Made by a program: the position numbers and the translations under genes
Source of the DNA: Endomicrobium sp.
Lineage (GTDB): Bacteria > Elusimicrobiota > Endomicrobiia > Endomicrobiales > Endomicrobiaceae
Assembly: GCA_031290625.1 (NCBI GenBank)
Contig: JAITND010000016.1
Span: 1 to 39,334, forward strand
DNA: 39,334 nucleotides
Direction: 5' to 3'
Part shown: positions 8,251 to 18,116 of the stretch, one piece after another
Layout of the letters: each line of letters starts with the position of its first letter
How positions within the stretch are numbered: the stretch's first letter is position 1
The notes under the pieces: generated by a model
What the model was told of the DNA's origin: nothing
Seen by the model: the letters and a program-made list of their open reading frames with translations, nothing else
Database searches by the model: none

Positions 8251-9021
8251 TTACCCCTGTTTTGGTCTGGCAATACCTCTTTTGGAATTTTCTATAAAAA
8301 GTATCATTTCTTTAACATATTGAGACGATGAGTCCTTAAGCTTAACAACAGCGTCTTCCAGAGACAATTTTGACATAAACAATATTTTGTAAGCGTCTTT
8401 TATATCTTCAATTTCTGAAAGTTTTACTTTTTTTCTTTTTAAACCTATGAGATTTAAACCGACAAGAACGGCTCTATCGCCTTGAGCCGTTACATATGGA
8501 ACAATATCCATGCTTACCATTGAACCCGCGCCGATAATTACGGATTTCCCAATTTTGCAAAATTGATGGACGCCTATTCCAGAGCTTAGTATAGCACCGT
8601 CATCTATTTCAACATGACCCGCAATACCTGTAGAATAGCCAATTATAACGTTATCGCCTATTATAGAGTCGTGAGCAATATGAGCGCAAGCCATAATTAA
8701 ACAGTTTTTACCTACAACAGTCCGACCGGCGGCCGCAGTGCCTCTGTTTAAAGTAACGCTCTCTCTGATAGTTGTTCCATCGCCGACTACAACTTTCGTT
8801 TTTTCGCCTTGATATTTTAAATCCTGAGGACGTTTGCCTATTGACGAAAAATTAAAAATTTCGCAGTTATGTCCTATTTCGGCATATTCAATTACAGATT
8901 GACCATGTATTTTTGTTCCGCTTTTTACAACAGTATCCGTACCCATAACGGCATAAGGACCTATTTCCACATTATCCTCTATAACAGCGCTTTTATCTAT
9001 TATAGCCGTTTGATGTATCAT
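8251..9021 (-). CDS. lpxA: Acyl-ACP--UDP-GlcNAc O/N-acyltransferase LpxA, copy 2 (canonical motifs)
   Basis: PQDLKYQGEKTKVVVGDGTTIRESVTLNRGT, CAHIAHDS, IGVHQFCKIG, GLNLIGLKRKK. Tandem with copy 1; shared C-terminus NSKRGIARP. Confidence 0.9.
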   Translation of the reverse strand: MIHQTAIIDKSAVIEDNVEIGPYAVMGTDTVVKSGTKIHGQSVIEYAEIGHNCEIFNFSSIGKRPQDLKYQGEKTKVVVGDGTTIRESVTLNRGTAAAGRTVVGKNCLIMACAHIAHDSIIGDNVIIGYSTGIAGHVEIDDGAILSSGIGVHQFCKIGKSVIIGAGSMVSMDIVPYVTAQGDRAVLVGLNLIGLKRKKVKLSEIEDIKDAYKILFMSKLSLEDAVVKLKDSSSQYVKEMILFIENSKRGIARPKQG

Positions 9022-9117
9022 TTATTACCTCTATAGTTAATTAACAAAACTAACCGACTTATAAGGCGACTACGCGCAAAACGACAAACTGAAAGGCAAG
9101 TTTATAATAATAAATTG

Positions 9118-10461
9118 TTATTTCTCTCTGTCTACAATAATAAACATAAACTCAGCTTCCGTCGCTAATTTCCCGTCAACATAAGCTTCGCCTCTTATCT
9201 TTCCGTGTTTTCCGCCGTTTTTGATAATTTTAACTTTTAACTCAAGCAAGTCTCCGGGTTTTACGGGTTTGCGAAATTTTGTTTTATCTATAGACATAAA
9301 ATACGCAAGCTTTCCCTGCATTTCGGGCTTGGATAGAAACATAACGCACGAGGTTTGAGCCATAGCCTCAACTATTAGAACGCCTGGCATAATCGGTGCG
9401 CCCGGAAAATGTCCCTGAAAAAAACCTTCGTTGCCGCTAACACACTTATAGCCTATAGCTTTAGTAGTCTCTGCGCTATTAATTTTAACTTTATCTATCA
9501 TTAAAAACGGATATCTATGCGGTATATGTTTTAGAACTTCTTCGTGGGATAGAATTCTTTCCGTTCCCGCCGTTTCGCAATTTACGTTCATTGTGACCTC
9601 CGTTTGTCCATCTTCTTCTATAACCGCTTCTTCTAAGAATGCTTTTACAAAAGCAATATTATTTTGATGTCCAGGCTTATCTGCAACTATTTTGGCTTTT
9701 ATCGGTTTACCAGCAAGGTACAAGTCTCCAATTAAGTCCAAAACTTTATGCCTTACAAACTCGTCATCGTAACGCAAAGGTTCTTTATTATGAATGCCGT
9801 TTAATCCCAAAACAATAGCATTGTCCATAGAGCCGCCAAGGGCAAGACCATTATTTTGAAGAGCCTCTATCTCATAGTCAAAGCAAAACGTTTTAGCAGG
9901 AGCAATGTTGTTTAAATAATCGTCCTTGCTTATGCTCCCAAAAGACATTTGTTGAAATTTTAATAGCGGATGATCAAAACCTATAGTACAGTCTATTTCA
10001 AATTTATCTGAAGGGTAAGCCGTTATTTTAGTTTTTCCAGACTCGAAATGAATAGGTTTCTTTATTACATAATATTGTTTCGGAGAATCCAGCGCTTTTA
10101 GTCCGCCCTTCAACAAAGTTTCCGCTATTATTTTTGCGCTGCCGTCAAGAATTGGAGGTTCGTTGTTGTTTATCTCTATAATTAAATTATCAATGCCAAG
10201 CGCGGCGCATGCCGACATTATATGTTCTATCGTATGAATTCTAACGCCGTCTTTCTCTATAACGCTGCCTCTAACAACAAGTCCTGAAGCCGCATTGGAA
10301 TAAAGAGCCGCAATTTCAGGTTTATTTGGCAAATCTACCCTGATAAATTTTATACCAAATCCAGCGGCGGCAGGTTTAAAAACCACAACGCTTTTATTTC
10401 CCGTGTGGATACCAATGCCTTCAACGGAAACTTCTTTCACAATAGTCGCTTGTTTTGCCAT
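9118..10461 (-). CDS. lpxC/fabZ: Bifunctional UDP-3-O-acyl-GlcNAc deacetylase / 3-hydroxyacyl-ACP dehydratase (LpxC-FabZ fusion)
   Basis: LpxC Zn motifs HTIEH and RHKVLDLIGD; FabZ HRYPFLMIDKV and FQGHFPGAPIMPGVLIVEAMAQ in one ORF. Confidence 0.95.
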   Translation of the reverse strand: MAKQATIVKEVSVEGIGIHTGNKSVVVFKPAAAGFGIKFIRVDLPNKPEIAALYSNAASGLVVRGSVIEKDGVRIHTIEHIMSACAALGIDNLIIEINNNEPPILDGSAKIIAETLLKGGLKALDSPKQYYVIKKPIHFESGKTKITAYPSDKFEIDCTIGFDHPLLKFQQMSFGSISKDDYLNNIAPAKTFCFDYEIEALQNNGLALGGSMDNAIVLGLNGIHNKEPLRYDDEFVRHKVLDLIGDLYLAGKPIKAKIVADKPGHQNNIAFVKAFLEEAVIEEDGQTEVTMNVNCETAGTERILSHEEVLKHIPHRYPFLMIDKVKINSAETTKAIGYKCVSGNEGFFQGHFPGAPIMPGVLIVEAMAQTSCVMFLSKPEMQGKLAYFMSIDKTKFRKPVKPGDLLELKVKIIKNGGKHGKIRGEAYVDGKLATEAEFMFIIVDREK

Positions 10462-10467
10462 TTAAAT

Positions 10468-11496
10468 TTACTTATCCTCCAAATCTTTCTTTATTTTTCT
10501 TAAATCAGAATACATTTCAGGAAGTTTTCTCATTAAGACTCTTATCTTTATGCTTTGATTCAGCGAAGACATGGGATTACCGCCGACAACATCTCCATCT
10601 TTAACATTTCCGGAAATACCAGATTGGCCTGAAATCATAACATTATCGCCTATTTTTATATGTCCCGCAATTCCAGTCTGTCCGCCTATTGTCACATTAT
10701 TGCCTAAATGGGTAGAGCCGGATATTCCAACTTGCGAAACTATTATGCAATTCTCGCCTACTTGAACATTGTGGGCTATCATGACAAGATTGTCTATTTT
10801 TGCGCCGTTTCCTATTCTCGTAGCGTCAACAGTAGCTCTGTCAATTGTAGTATTAGAGCCTATCTCAACATCATTGCCTATTTCTACCCTTCCTATTTGA
10901 GGAATTTTCTGAGTTTTGCCATCAACAGAAACAAATCCAAAACCATCGCCCCCGATAACAACTCCTGGCTGCAAAACAACTCTGTCGCCTATCAAAGAAT
11001 TTTCTCTTATTACGACATTAGGGTATATAAGACAATCTTTGCCGATTTTTACGTCTCTGCCTATGTAAACGTTAGGAAAAATTTTAGCGTTGTCTCCAAT
11101 TTCAGCGCCGCACTCAATTACAACGTTTTGCCCTATATAAGGGTCTTTGCCGATTTTGACTTTATCAGATATTGCCGCCGAGCGATGAATTTTTTTATTT
11201 ATTAAAGATAATCTTCCTTTCTCTATAATGGAAAGAACCATACTGTACGCATACTTAGGATTTTTAACTTTGATTATGTTTTTATTTTTGAACTGGACAA
11301 CGTCAGTATTAAGCCCGACAAGAATAACGCCAGCTTGAGTATTTAGCGCATCATGAAGATATTTTAAATTCTCAAGAAAAGAAACTTCATTGTTTTTTGC
11401 TTCTAAAAGACCATTTACGCCTGTTAAAACAACGTCTTTATCGCCAATAAGTTCGCCTGAAACAACCGCCGCAAGCTCAAATGCTGTAAACCTCAT
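10468..11496 (-). CDS. lpxD: UDP-3-O-(3-hydroxyacyl)glucosamine N-acyltransferase LpxD
   Basis: N-terminal LpxD domain; hexapeptide repeats; [36 protein letters not shown]. Confidence 0.95.
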   Translation of the reverse strand: MRFTAFELAAVVSGELIGDKDVVLTGVNGLLEAKNNEVSFLENLKYLHDALNTQAGVILVGLNTDVVQFKNKNIIKVKNPKYAYSMVLSIIEKGRLSLINKKIHRSAAISDKVKIGKDPYIGQNVVIECGAEIGDNAKIFPNVYIGRDVKIGKDCLIYPNVVIRENSLIGDRVVLQPGVVIGGDGFGFVSVDGKTQKIPQIGRVEIGNDVEIGSNTTIDRATVDATRIGNGAKIDNLVMIAHNVQVGENCIIVSQVGISGSTHLGNNVTIGGQTGIAGHIKIGDNVMISGQSGISGNVKDGDVVGGNPMSSLNQSIKIRVLMRKLPEMYSDLRKIKKDLEDK

Positions 11497-12093
11497 CTAT
11501 CTATCCTTTGCCATTTTTATAACTTCATCAGTCACATCTTTACATTTTTCGGTTACAACGCCTTGTTTATCTAAAACTATCGTCGCGCCGTATTTTTTAA
11601 GTTCTTCTCTGAGCAAAGATTCTATATCCTTTAATACTCCAGCCGTATTCCTTTCTTCCATTAAAAGTATTTCAATTTTTGTTCTTTCCGACAAATCGGA
11701 AATCTCCGATTTCTTAATGTTTATCAACTCGCGAATACCGCTTAACTCTTTGAAAAGCTCATCCAAAGGCTTATTTTCAGACTTTGCTTCCGATATTTTT
11801 AAATTAACAATTTTCGCTTGTTCTTTAAGAGAATTAAACTCTTTTACAAGGTTGTCAACGGCGTCTTTGCGCGTCCTTACAAAAGCTTTTATTTCCTTCT
11901 TATACTCTAAAGTCATCGGGTGAGAATTAAAAACCTTCTCCATATCGACAAAAATAATATTATCTTTGGCAGTTTTATTTCTAGCGGGATCATCAATCCG
12001 TTCAACCGCTCCGTTTATAGGTATTTCAAAACAAAAAGCGGACGCCGTAAATAAGAAAAAAACAATAACAGAAAATATTTTTCTTAAAACCAT
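11497..12093 (-). CDS. OmpH/Skp-family periplasmic chaperone
   Basis: Signal peptide, FVDMEKVFNSHP, long charged helical region; next to bamA and lpxD. Confidence 0.85.
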   Translation of the reverse strand: MVLRKIFSVIVFFLFTASAFCFEIPINGAVERIDDPARNKTAKDNIIFVDMEKVFNSHPMTLEYKKEIKAFVRTRKDAVDNLVKEFNSLKEQAKIVNLKISEAKSENKPLDELFKELSGIRELINIKKSEISDLSERTKIEILLMEERNTAGVLKDIESLLREELKKYGATIVLDKQGVVTEKCKDVTDEVIKMAKDR

Positions 12094-12148
12094 TCCCTAT
12101 CCTAAAAGTTGATTATACAAACATTATCTACAGGAAAACCTTTACAAA

Positions 12149-14401
12149 TTACATCGGGAAACCTATGGAGAAGTATATCTCTTGCAAATTCTCTTTTTGT
12201 TTATGATTAAACCCGTACGCCCAACCAATTCTTATAGGAAACGCTGGCGTCGCAATTCTCAATTCAAACCCTGCTGAAGAACGAAGATTGTTTTCTCCAG
12301 TTCCAAACCATTTTAGAGTTCCGTACCTTCCCCAATCGCCGCCTATATCGTAAAAAAGCGCGCCGACTAAAATTGAGTTGCCCCTCTCGGCGACTAGCGG
12401 GCATTTATATTCAAAATTAATAACAGCTTTATAGTTACCGCCATCGGCAGGACCGATTTCTGTTCTATACTTATAACCTCTTACGCTTTCTGGGCCGCCT
12501 GTGTAAAACCTCTCGTAAATAGGCACTGTCGTTGAACGTCCATAAGATACTATAAAACCAACTTCCGCCCTTGCGCTAAATACAAACTTCCAAAATACAG
12601 GCAAAAACCAAGAGCTTTTTAAAACCGTCCTTACATAATCAACTTCTCCGCCAAAATAAGATCCTGCAAGGTTTACGCTCAATGCTTGTCTGTCGCCGCT
12701 TGTTGGATCATATCTATAGTCCAACGAATCGCGCACTATTTGCATAAATACGCTGGTTGTTCTATCTTTAGACAAATCTGACGCTTTTTCTATCTCGTGT
12801 TTTTTTGAATCGTCAATATTGGAAAGCATTACATTTTCGTATCTGTAACCAAACATTAAACTTACAAGCGGGCTGATTCTAGGACCTACGCCGACTGAAA
12901 AACCTGTTCTATGTTCGTCATAAGCATTAGTAACATCGGCATAATCTTTCTTTCTAACCATATCAAACGCGCTTAACGTTAAACTTGCATTTTTGTCAAA
13001 AATATAAGGCTCCGTCCAACTTATATTGAAATTTGTCTTTTTCTTTCCATACTCAACCAAGAAATCCAAGCGTTGACCCAAACCAAACAAGTTCATATGC
13101 ATAAGACCACATGTAAAAACAAGTTCGTCAACTGAAGAATAACCTACGCCAGCATTGATATTGCCTGGTTTTCCTTCCATAATTTCAATGGCCAAATCTA
13201 CAATGTTAGGAACGACGGTAGGCAGCAAATGAGGTTCAACGCCGTCAATGAACCCTAAGTTCCTTATTCTTTGCATACTTCCTATAAGCTTCTTTCTTGA
13301 AAATACGTTTTCAGGCTTTAATAATAACTCCCTTCTGATAACTTTTTCTTTAGTGGACTCCAACCCTTCTATATAAATATTTCCAACATAAACGATTGAA
13401 TTTTCTTTTATATTCCAATCAACGTCCACAATATCACCGCTCTTATGAAAATCTGGAACAATCTGAGCTTGAAGATACCCTTTATCCGCATAAGACTCGG
13501 CAATATCCTGTTTTGTTTCGGCAATTTTTTGCTCGTTAAACACTTGTCCCTTTTTAAATTTTACCGTCTTTTTTAACTCTTTGTCTTCTAATGCAAAATT
13601 ACCATCAAAAGCAATTTCTCCTATCTTATATTTGCCGCCTTCGCTTATGTTCAAAGTCAAAAATATTTCCGTTCTAGCTTTGTTGAAAGAAGTCGTAGAC
13701 GTTGCCAGTTTATAATCTATAAAACCGTTGTTTTTATAAAAAGCCTCTATATCTAATAAATCCTTTTGATAATTTTCATCTTTAAATATTTTCTTAGGTC
13801 TTATTTTTTTCATAAGTTTAAGAATTTTTTTCTCAGAGTATGAAATAACGCCTTCAATTTTAACACCGCCTATTAAAATTTTATTATTTTCCGTTATAAG
13901 GAAAGTTACGGTCATTTTATTTGTATCCACATCAATGGTTGGATAAGCTTCAATAACGCAATCGGCATAACCTTTGTCGCCGTACAACTTTATTATCTTT
14001 TTTTTTGATTCTTCCAGCTTTAAAATATCATAGAACTCTTTTTCTTTTAAAACGCCGATGTCTTTAAGCTTACTTTTTGAAAATTCAAAATTGCCTCTAA
14101 AAACAATATTTTCTATATAAGGCTTTTCAACAACGCCAAACGTAAGAACTCCAGTATTTTTATCAAAAGTAAAAGTACAGTCGTCAAAATATTCAAGCTC
14201 AGTAATAGAACGAACCGCAGCTCTGACTGACTCTAAAGAATATACTTTGCCCTTCTTAAGTTTTATTTCAGATAAAACGCTTTTTTCTTTTACGTTGCGC
14301 AAGCCTTCAATATTTAATTTAGAAATTATATTATCGGCGGAAGCGAACGCGGACATTAACGCGCAAACGCACAGCACTGTCAAAAATAACCGAAGTTTCA
14401 C
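12149..14401 (-). CDS. bamA: Outer membrane protein assembly factor BamA (POTRA + Omp85 barrel)
   Basis: Signal peptide; POTRA repeats (I.G...); C-terminal barrel with FYTGGPESVRGYKYRTEIGP and a terminal hydrophobic pattern. Confidence 0.95.
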   Translation of the reverse strand: MKLRLFLTVLCVCALMSAFASADNIISKLNIEGLRNVKEKSVLSEIKLKKGKVYSLESVRAAVRSITELEYFDDCTFTFDKNTGVLTFGVVEKPYIENIVFRGNFEFSKSKLKDIGVLKEKEFYDILKLEESKKKIIKLYGDKGYADCVIEAYPTIDVDTNKMTVTFLITENNKILIGGVKIEGVISYSEKKILKLMKKIRPKKIFKDENYQKDLLDIEAFYKNNGFIDYKLATSTTSFNKARTEIFLTLNISEGGKYKIGEIAFDGNFALEDKELKKTVKFKKGQVFNEQKIAETKQDIAESYADKGYLQAQIVPDFHKSGDIVDVDWNIKENSIVYVGNIYIEGLESTKEKVIRRELLLKPENVFSRKKLIGSMQRIRNLGFIDGVEPHLLPTVVPNIVDLAIEIMEGKPGNINAGVGYSSVDELVFTCGLMHMNLFGLGQRLDFLVEYGKKKTNFNISWTEPYIFDKNASLTLSAFDMVRKKDYADVTNAYDEHRTGFSVGVGPRISPLVSLMFGYRYENVMLSNIDDSKKHEIEKASDLSKDRTTSVFMQIVRDSLDYRYDPTSGDRQALSVNLAGSYFGGEVDYVRTVLKSSWFLPVFWKFVFSARAEVGFIVSYGRSTTVPIYERFYTGGPESVRGYKYRTEIGPADGGNYKAVINFEYKCPLVAERGNSILVGALFYDIGGDWGRYGTLKWFGTGENNLRSSAGFELRIATPAFPIRIGWAYGFNHKQKENLQEIYFSIGFPM

Positions 14402-14457
14402 AGCGAACCTCCTAAGAATTAAATTTTTATCAAAAAAGTTATACTAACTAACAAACA

Positions 14458-15252
14458 TTACTTAATAATTGCATTTGCGCTTATTTCCCAGATAATACGT
14501 ATTCCTTCCAGAGTCAAATTGGGAAGAATAACTTCTATTTCTTTTATTTCGCCAAGCATAAGACCTGCAAGCCCGCCTGTGGCTATTATGCGCTCTACCG
14601 CCATTTCATTCTTCATTCTCTCAATAAGTTCTTTAACAAGTCCAACATAACCAAAATAAAGTCCAGACTGTATGCACTCCACAGTCGTCGTTCCTATTGA
14701 TTTTGGCGGTTTCTTCATCTCAACTTGCGGCAACTGGGCTGTTTTCAAATTTAAAGATTGAGCCGATATTACAGGTCCAGGAGCTATAGCCCCGCCCCTG
14801 TATCTGCCTTTTTCGTCTATACAATCAAAAGTTGTAGCGGTCCCAAAATCTACGATAATACAACCGCATCCATACATGGAATAAGCGGCAACAGCGCCCG
14901 CAATTCTGTCAGCTCCAACTTCTCTAGGATTTGCCACGGCAAAAATAATGCCGCCTGAATTAGTATGGTTTACAAAGAAAACTTCTTTTCCAAAATAATT
15001 TCTTACTAAATCTTCAAAAATAAGATTTAACGACGGAACAACGCTCGCTATACCCACAGACGTTGCTTTTTTCGCGTCAACCCCGGAATAAAAGAACATA
15101 TCCATAAGCATTGTCGCATACTCATCGGAAGTTTGTTCTTTTATAGTAGACATTCTCCATACTTTTAATGGTCCTGGCAAAACTTTGCCGTTGCGCATAT
15201 CAAACAAACCTATAGTTATATTTGTATTACCTATGTCTAAAGCTAAAAACAT
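14458..15252 (-). CDS. coaX: Type III pantothenate kinase
   Basis: MFLALDIGNTNITIGLFD, GADRIAGAVAAY, IVDFGTATTFDCID. Confidence 0.95.
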   Translation of the reverse strand: MFLALDIGNTNITIGLFDMRNGKVLPGPLKVWRMSTIKEQTSDEYATMLMDMFFYSGVDAKKATSVGIASVVPSLNLIFEDLVRNYFGKEVFFVNHTNSGGIIFAVANPREVGADRIAGAVAAYSMYGCGCIIVDFGTATTFDCIDEKGRYRGGAIAPGPVISAQSLNLKTAQLPQVEMKKPPKSIGTTTVECIQSGLYFGYVGLVKELIERMKNEMAVERIIATGGLAGLMLGEIKEIEVILPNLTLEGIRIIWEISANAIIK

Positions 15253-15270
15253 GTTTTCCTCTTACAATAC

Positions 15271-15801
15271 TTACAAAACAGTCTTATTAAAAATATTATT
15301 GCCAAAACTATCTATCGCAACAACTAAGGGCATATCCTCGATTTCAAATCTATAAACAGCTTCAGGTTCTAAATCTTCAAAAGCCAACAATTCGGCTTTT
15401 TTTACTGTCTTTGAAATAAGCGCTCCAACACCGCCTGTTGCGACAAGATACGCCGCATTGTTCTCTTTGAAGGCTTTTGCCACCCATTCCGTTCTGGCGC
15501 CTTTACCTATTAAAACTTTAACGCCTTCTTTTAAAATCCTCGGCGTATAAACGTCCATTCTGGAAGACGTTGTAGGTCCGCAAGATCCCACAATCTCTCC
15601 GGGTTTTGGCGGAGTAGGTCCACAATAATAAATTGCTGAATTTTTTAAATCAATAGGCAGCTTTTCACCCTTGTCTAAAATATCTACAATTCTTTTATGC
15701 GCGGCGTCTCTTGCCGTATAAATATTTCCGTTAAGTAGAACTTTTTGTCCGGCTTTTATATCTTTAATATTTAAAATTAAATCTTGTAAATTTATTTTCA
15801 T
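15271..15801 (-). CDS. Class I fumarate hydratase (tartrate dehydratase-type), beta subunit
   Basis: IYCGPTPPKPGEIVGSCGPTTSSRMD; start probably MKINLQDL (15801), overlapping the alpha stop. Confidence 0.9.
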   Translation of the reverse strand: MKINLQDLILNIKDIKAGQKVLLNGNIYTARDAAHKRIVDILDKGEKLPIDLKNSAIYYCGPTPPKPGEIVGSCGPTTSSRMDVYTPRILKEGVKVLIGKGARTEWVAKAFKENNAAYLVATGGVGALISKTVKKAELLAFEDLEPEAVYRFEIEDMPLVVAIDSFGNNIFNKTVL

Positions 15802-16640
15802 ATAGTGATCGTCTTTCTTTTGCAAGAATGGCATTGAATGCTTACCGCAACAGGAAGCGAAGCTATATGCGTAGGTTTTGCAGTTATAAATACGGCAAGC
15901 GCCGTAGTATTGCCGCCCATTCCCATCGGACCTATATTTAATTTGTTGATTCCTGAAAGTAATTCTTGTTCTTTTTTAGCATAGAATGCATTTTCATTAA
16001 CGCCGCCTATTTCTCTAAGCAACGCTTTTTTTGATAAAAGTCCAACTGAAGCAAAATCCCCGCCGACGCCAACTCCTATAATTAAAGGCGGGCAAGCGTT
16101 TTTTCCTTTATCTTTTACAACGCTTAATACAAAATCTTTCACGCCTTCCCAACATGCGGAAGGCGTAAGCATCTTTAACGCCGAGGCGTTTTCACCGCCG
16201 CCGCCTTTAGGAAGAAACGTAATTTCTATTTTTTCTCCCGAAACAATATCAATATAAATATTACTTGGCGTATTGTCCGTTGTGTTTCTTCTTTCCAGCG
16301 GATCAGAAACAACGGATTTGCGAAGATAGTTATCTTTATAACCCAAAGCAACGCCTTTGTTTATTGCATCGCAAATATTACCGTTTTCTACGCGCGCTTC
16401 TTGACCAAGCTTAATAAAAAAGTTGGCCGTTCCTGTGTCTTGACATAAAGGAACCTTCTCTTTTTTGGCAATAGACGCGTTTTTAGCTATCTGCTCTAAT
16501 ATGTCGCGAGCTGCCGAGCAGTTTTCACAGCGTATACAGGCGCTTAAAGACTTTAAAACATCGTCCGGGAGATTATAATTTGTTTCAGCGCATAAATCTT
16601 TAACGGCGTTTGTTATAATCTCCGACTCTATTTTTCGCAC
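15798..16640 (-). CDS. Class I fumarate hydratase (tartrate dehydratase-type), alpha subunit
   Basis: VPLCQDTGTANFFIKLGQ, LPKGGGGENASALKML, GVGVGGDFASVGLLSKKALLR. Confidence 0.92.
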   Translation of the reverse strand: MRKIESEIITNAVKDLCAETNYNLPDDVLKSLSACIRCENCSAARDILEQIAKNASIAKKEKVPLCQDTGTANFFIKLGQEARVENGNICDAINKGVALGYKDNYLRKSVVSDPLERRNTTDNTPSNIYIDIVSGEKIEITFLPKGGGGENASALKMLTPSACWEGVKDFVLSVVKDKGKNACPPLIIGVGVGGDFASVGLLSKKALLREIGGVNENAFYAKKEQELLSGINKLNIGPMGMGGNTTALAVFITAKPTHIASLPVAVSIQCHSCKRKTITI

Positions 16641-17974
16641 TTTTTTATGTAACCTTTTTTCATCATAGTTTCGGTTATTGCTCTGCTTCTTTTTATTATC
16701 TCTTTCGCATCGCTATAAATTTTATCGTAACTTAATTTTTTGGCGGCTATTTTTTCTTTTACCGCTTTTACGCCTATAGCGGCCGCTATTTTTGGAAATA
16801 TTTCCCAATCGTCCATCGTTGGAAGGATTTTGTTAGGTCTTATTTTATTGTCAGGTATACATGAAGCGAGCTCTATTGCCGCGGTTATGCACATTGCGTC
16901 GGTAATTGAGGAAGCTCTTACGTCTAACGCTCCTCTAAAAACACCGGGGAAACCCAAAGAATTGTTAACTTGATTTTCAAAATCGCTTCTGCCTGTGGCA
17001 ACAACGGCAGCGCCCGCGTCTTTAGCATCCCAAGGCCAGATTTCAGGCGTTGGATTGGCGCAAGTAAAAACTATAGGATTTTTAGCCATAGCTTTTATCC
17101 ATTCTTTCTTTATCACTCCGGGTCCTGGAGCGGATAAAGCTATAACAACATCAGCATTTTCCATCGCTTCTTTAGCTCCGCCTCTAATGTCGCTCGCATT
17201 TGTTATTGACGCAATATTGCGCTGTTGTTTGCACGACTCTAAATCTTGGCGATCTTTGTGAAGCGTCCCTTTTATGTCAACCATAACTATATTCGCAGGA
17301 TTTGCTCCATAAAGCGTCAAAAGTTTTGATATACAAATATTTGCAGCGCCCGCCCCTATCATTGCTATCTTTATTTTGTTTACTTTTTTACCAACAACTT
17401 TTAATGCGTTGATAAACCCTGCAAGCGTAACTAAAGCGGTTCCTTGTTGGTCGTCATGCCACACAGGTATTTTGCATTCTTTTCTTAAGGTATCCAATAC
17501 GGAAAAACATTTAGGTTGGGAAATATCTTCTAAGTTTACTCCGCCAAAAGACGGCTGCAATATTTTAACCGTTCGTATTATTTCTTTCTCGTCTTTAGTG
17601 TCAAGACATATAGGGAAAGCGTCCACGCCGCCAAGATACTTGTATAAAAGAGCCTTTCCTTCCATAACAGGAAGTCCTGCTTCGGAACCAATGTCGCCTA
17701 GTCCAAGCACTCTTGTGCCATCGCTTACAACCGCCACAGTATTCCACTTATTTGTATATTCGTAGACAAGTTCTGGATCTTTGCTAATGTCAGCGCATAC
17801 GGCCGCCACGCCGGGGCTATACCATATTGAAAAGTCGTTTAAAGTTTCAACTCCGCACTTTGGAACAACTTCTATTTTTCCGCGGTAAAAAGGATGCAGT
17901 TTTCTTGCAAGTTTTGCCGGCTCTTGAGCAGCCTTCAAAAGCATAACTTCATTAACTTTTGTTCGTTTTTTCAT
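16628..17974 (-). CDS. NAD(P)-dependent malic enzyme
   Basis: IWYSPGVAAVCADI, VVSDGTRVLGLGDIGSEAGLPVMEGKALLYK, WHDDQQGTALVTLAG. Likely start at MKKRTKVNE rather than the 5' ORF end. Confidence 0.92.
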   Translation of the reverse strand: MKKRTKVNEVMLLKAAQEPAKLARKLHPFYRGKIEVVPKCGVETLNDFSIWYSPGVAAVCADISKDPELVYEYTNKWNTVAVVSDGTRVLGLGDIGSEAGLPVMEGKALLYKYLGGVDAFPICLDTKDEKEIIRTVKILQPSFGGVNLEDISQPKCFSVLDTLRKECKIPVWHDDQQGTALVTLAGFINALKVVGKKVNKIKIAMIGAGAANICISKLLTLYGANPANIVMVDIKGTLHKDRQDLESCKQQRNIASITNASDIRGGAKEAMENADVVIALSAPGPGVIKKEWIKAMAKNPIVFTCANPTPEIWPWDAKDAGAAVVATGRSDFENQVNNSLGFPGVFRGALDVRASSITDAMCITAAIELASCIPDNKIRPNKILPTMDDWEIFPKIAAAIGVKAVKEKIAAKKLSYDKIYSDAKEIIKRSRAITETMMKKGYIKKCEK

Positions 17975-18062
17975 ATATCTTTCCCGCAAATTATATAATC
18001 CAATAATTACGCGAGTATTATATATCTTTAGACACTTGACCGTCAAACAACTAAAAAAGCAA

Positions 18063-18101
18063 AAACCCGGGCGGCAAGAAATTTTCTTGCCGCCCGGGTT
18101 T
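18063..18101 (-). terminator. Perfect inverted repeat, probable intrinsic terminator
   Basis: Arms aaacccgggcggcaagaaa / tttcttgccgcccgggttt (19 bp each, 1-nt spacer), followed on the minus strand by ...TTTTTGCTTTTTTAG. Lies 15 nt beyond the frame-corrected stop of the upstream gene. Confidence 0.8.
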
Positions 18102-18116
18102 GAAATGCGCTTCTAA

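Noticed and set aside
7484-9021. Apparent periodic repeats in DNA
   Set aside because: They reflect the hexapeptide beta-helix protein repeats of LpxA (also LpxD), plus the gene duplication, rather than tandem DNA repeats or CRISPR.
18043-18116. C-terminal extension of ORF 18043..18489 (…FQTRAARKFLAARVFAFLVV)
   Set aside because: This is read-through of the terminator palindrome in a shifted frame. The alternative frame stops at 18117 immediately before the hairpin.
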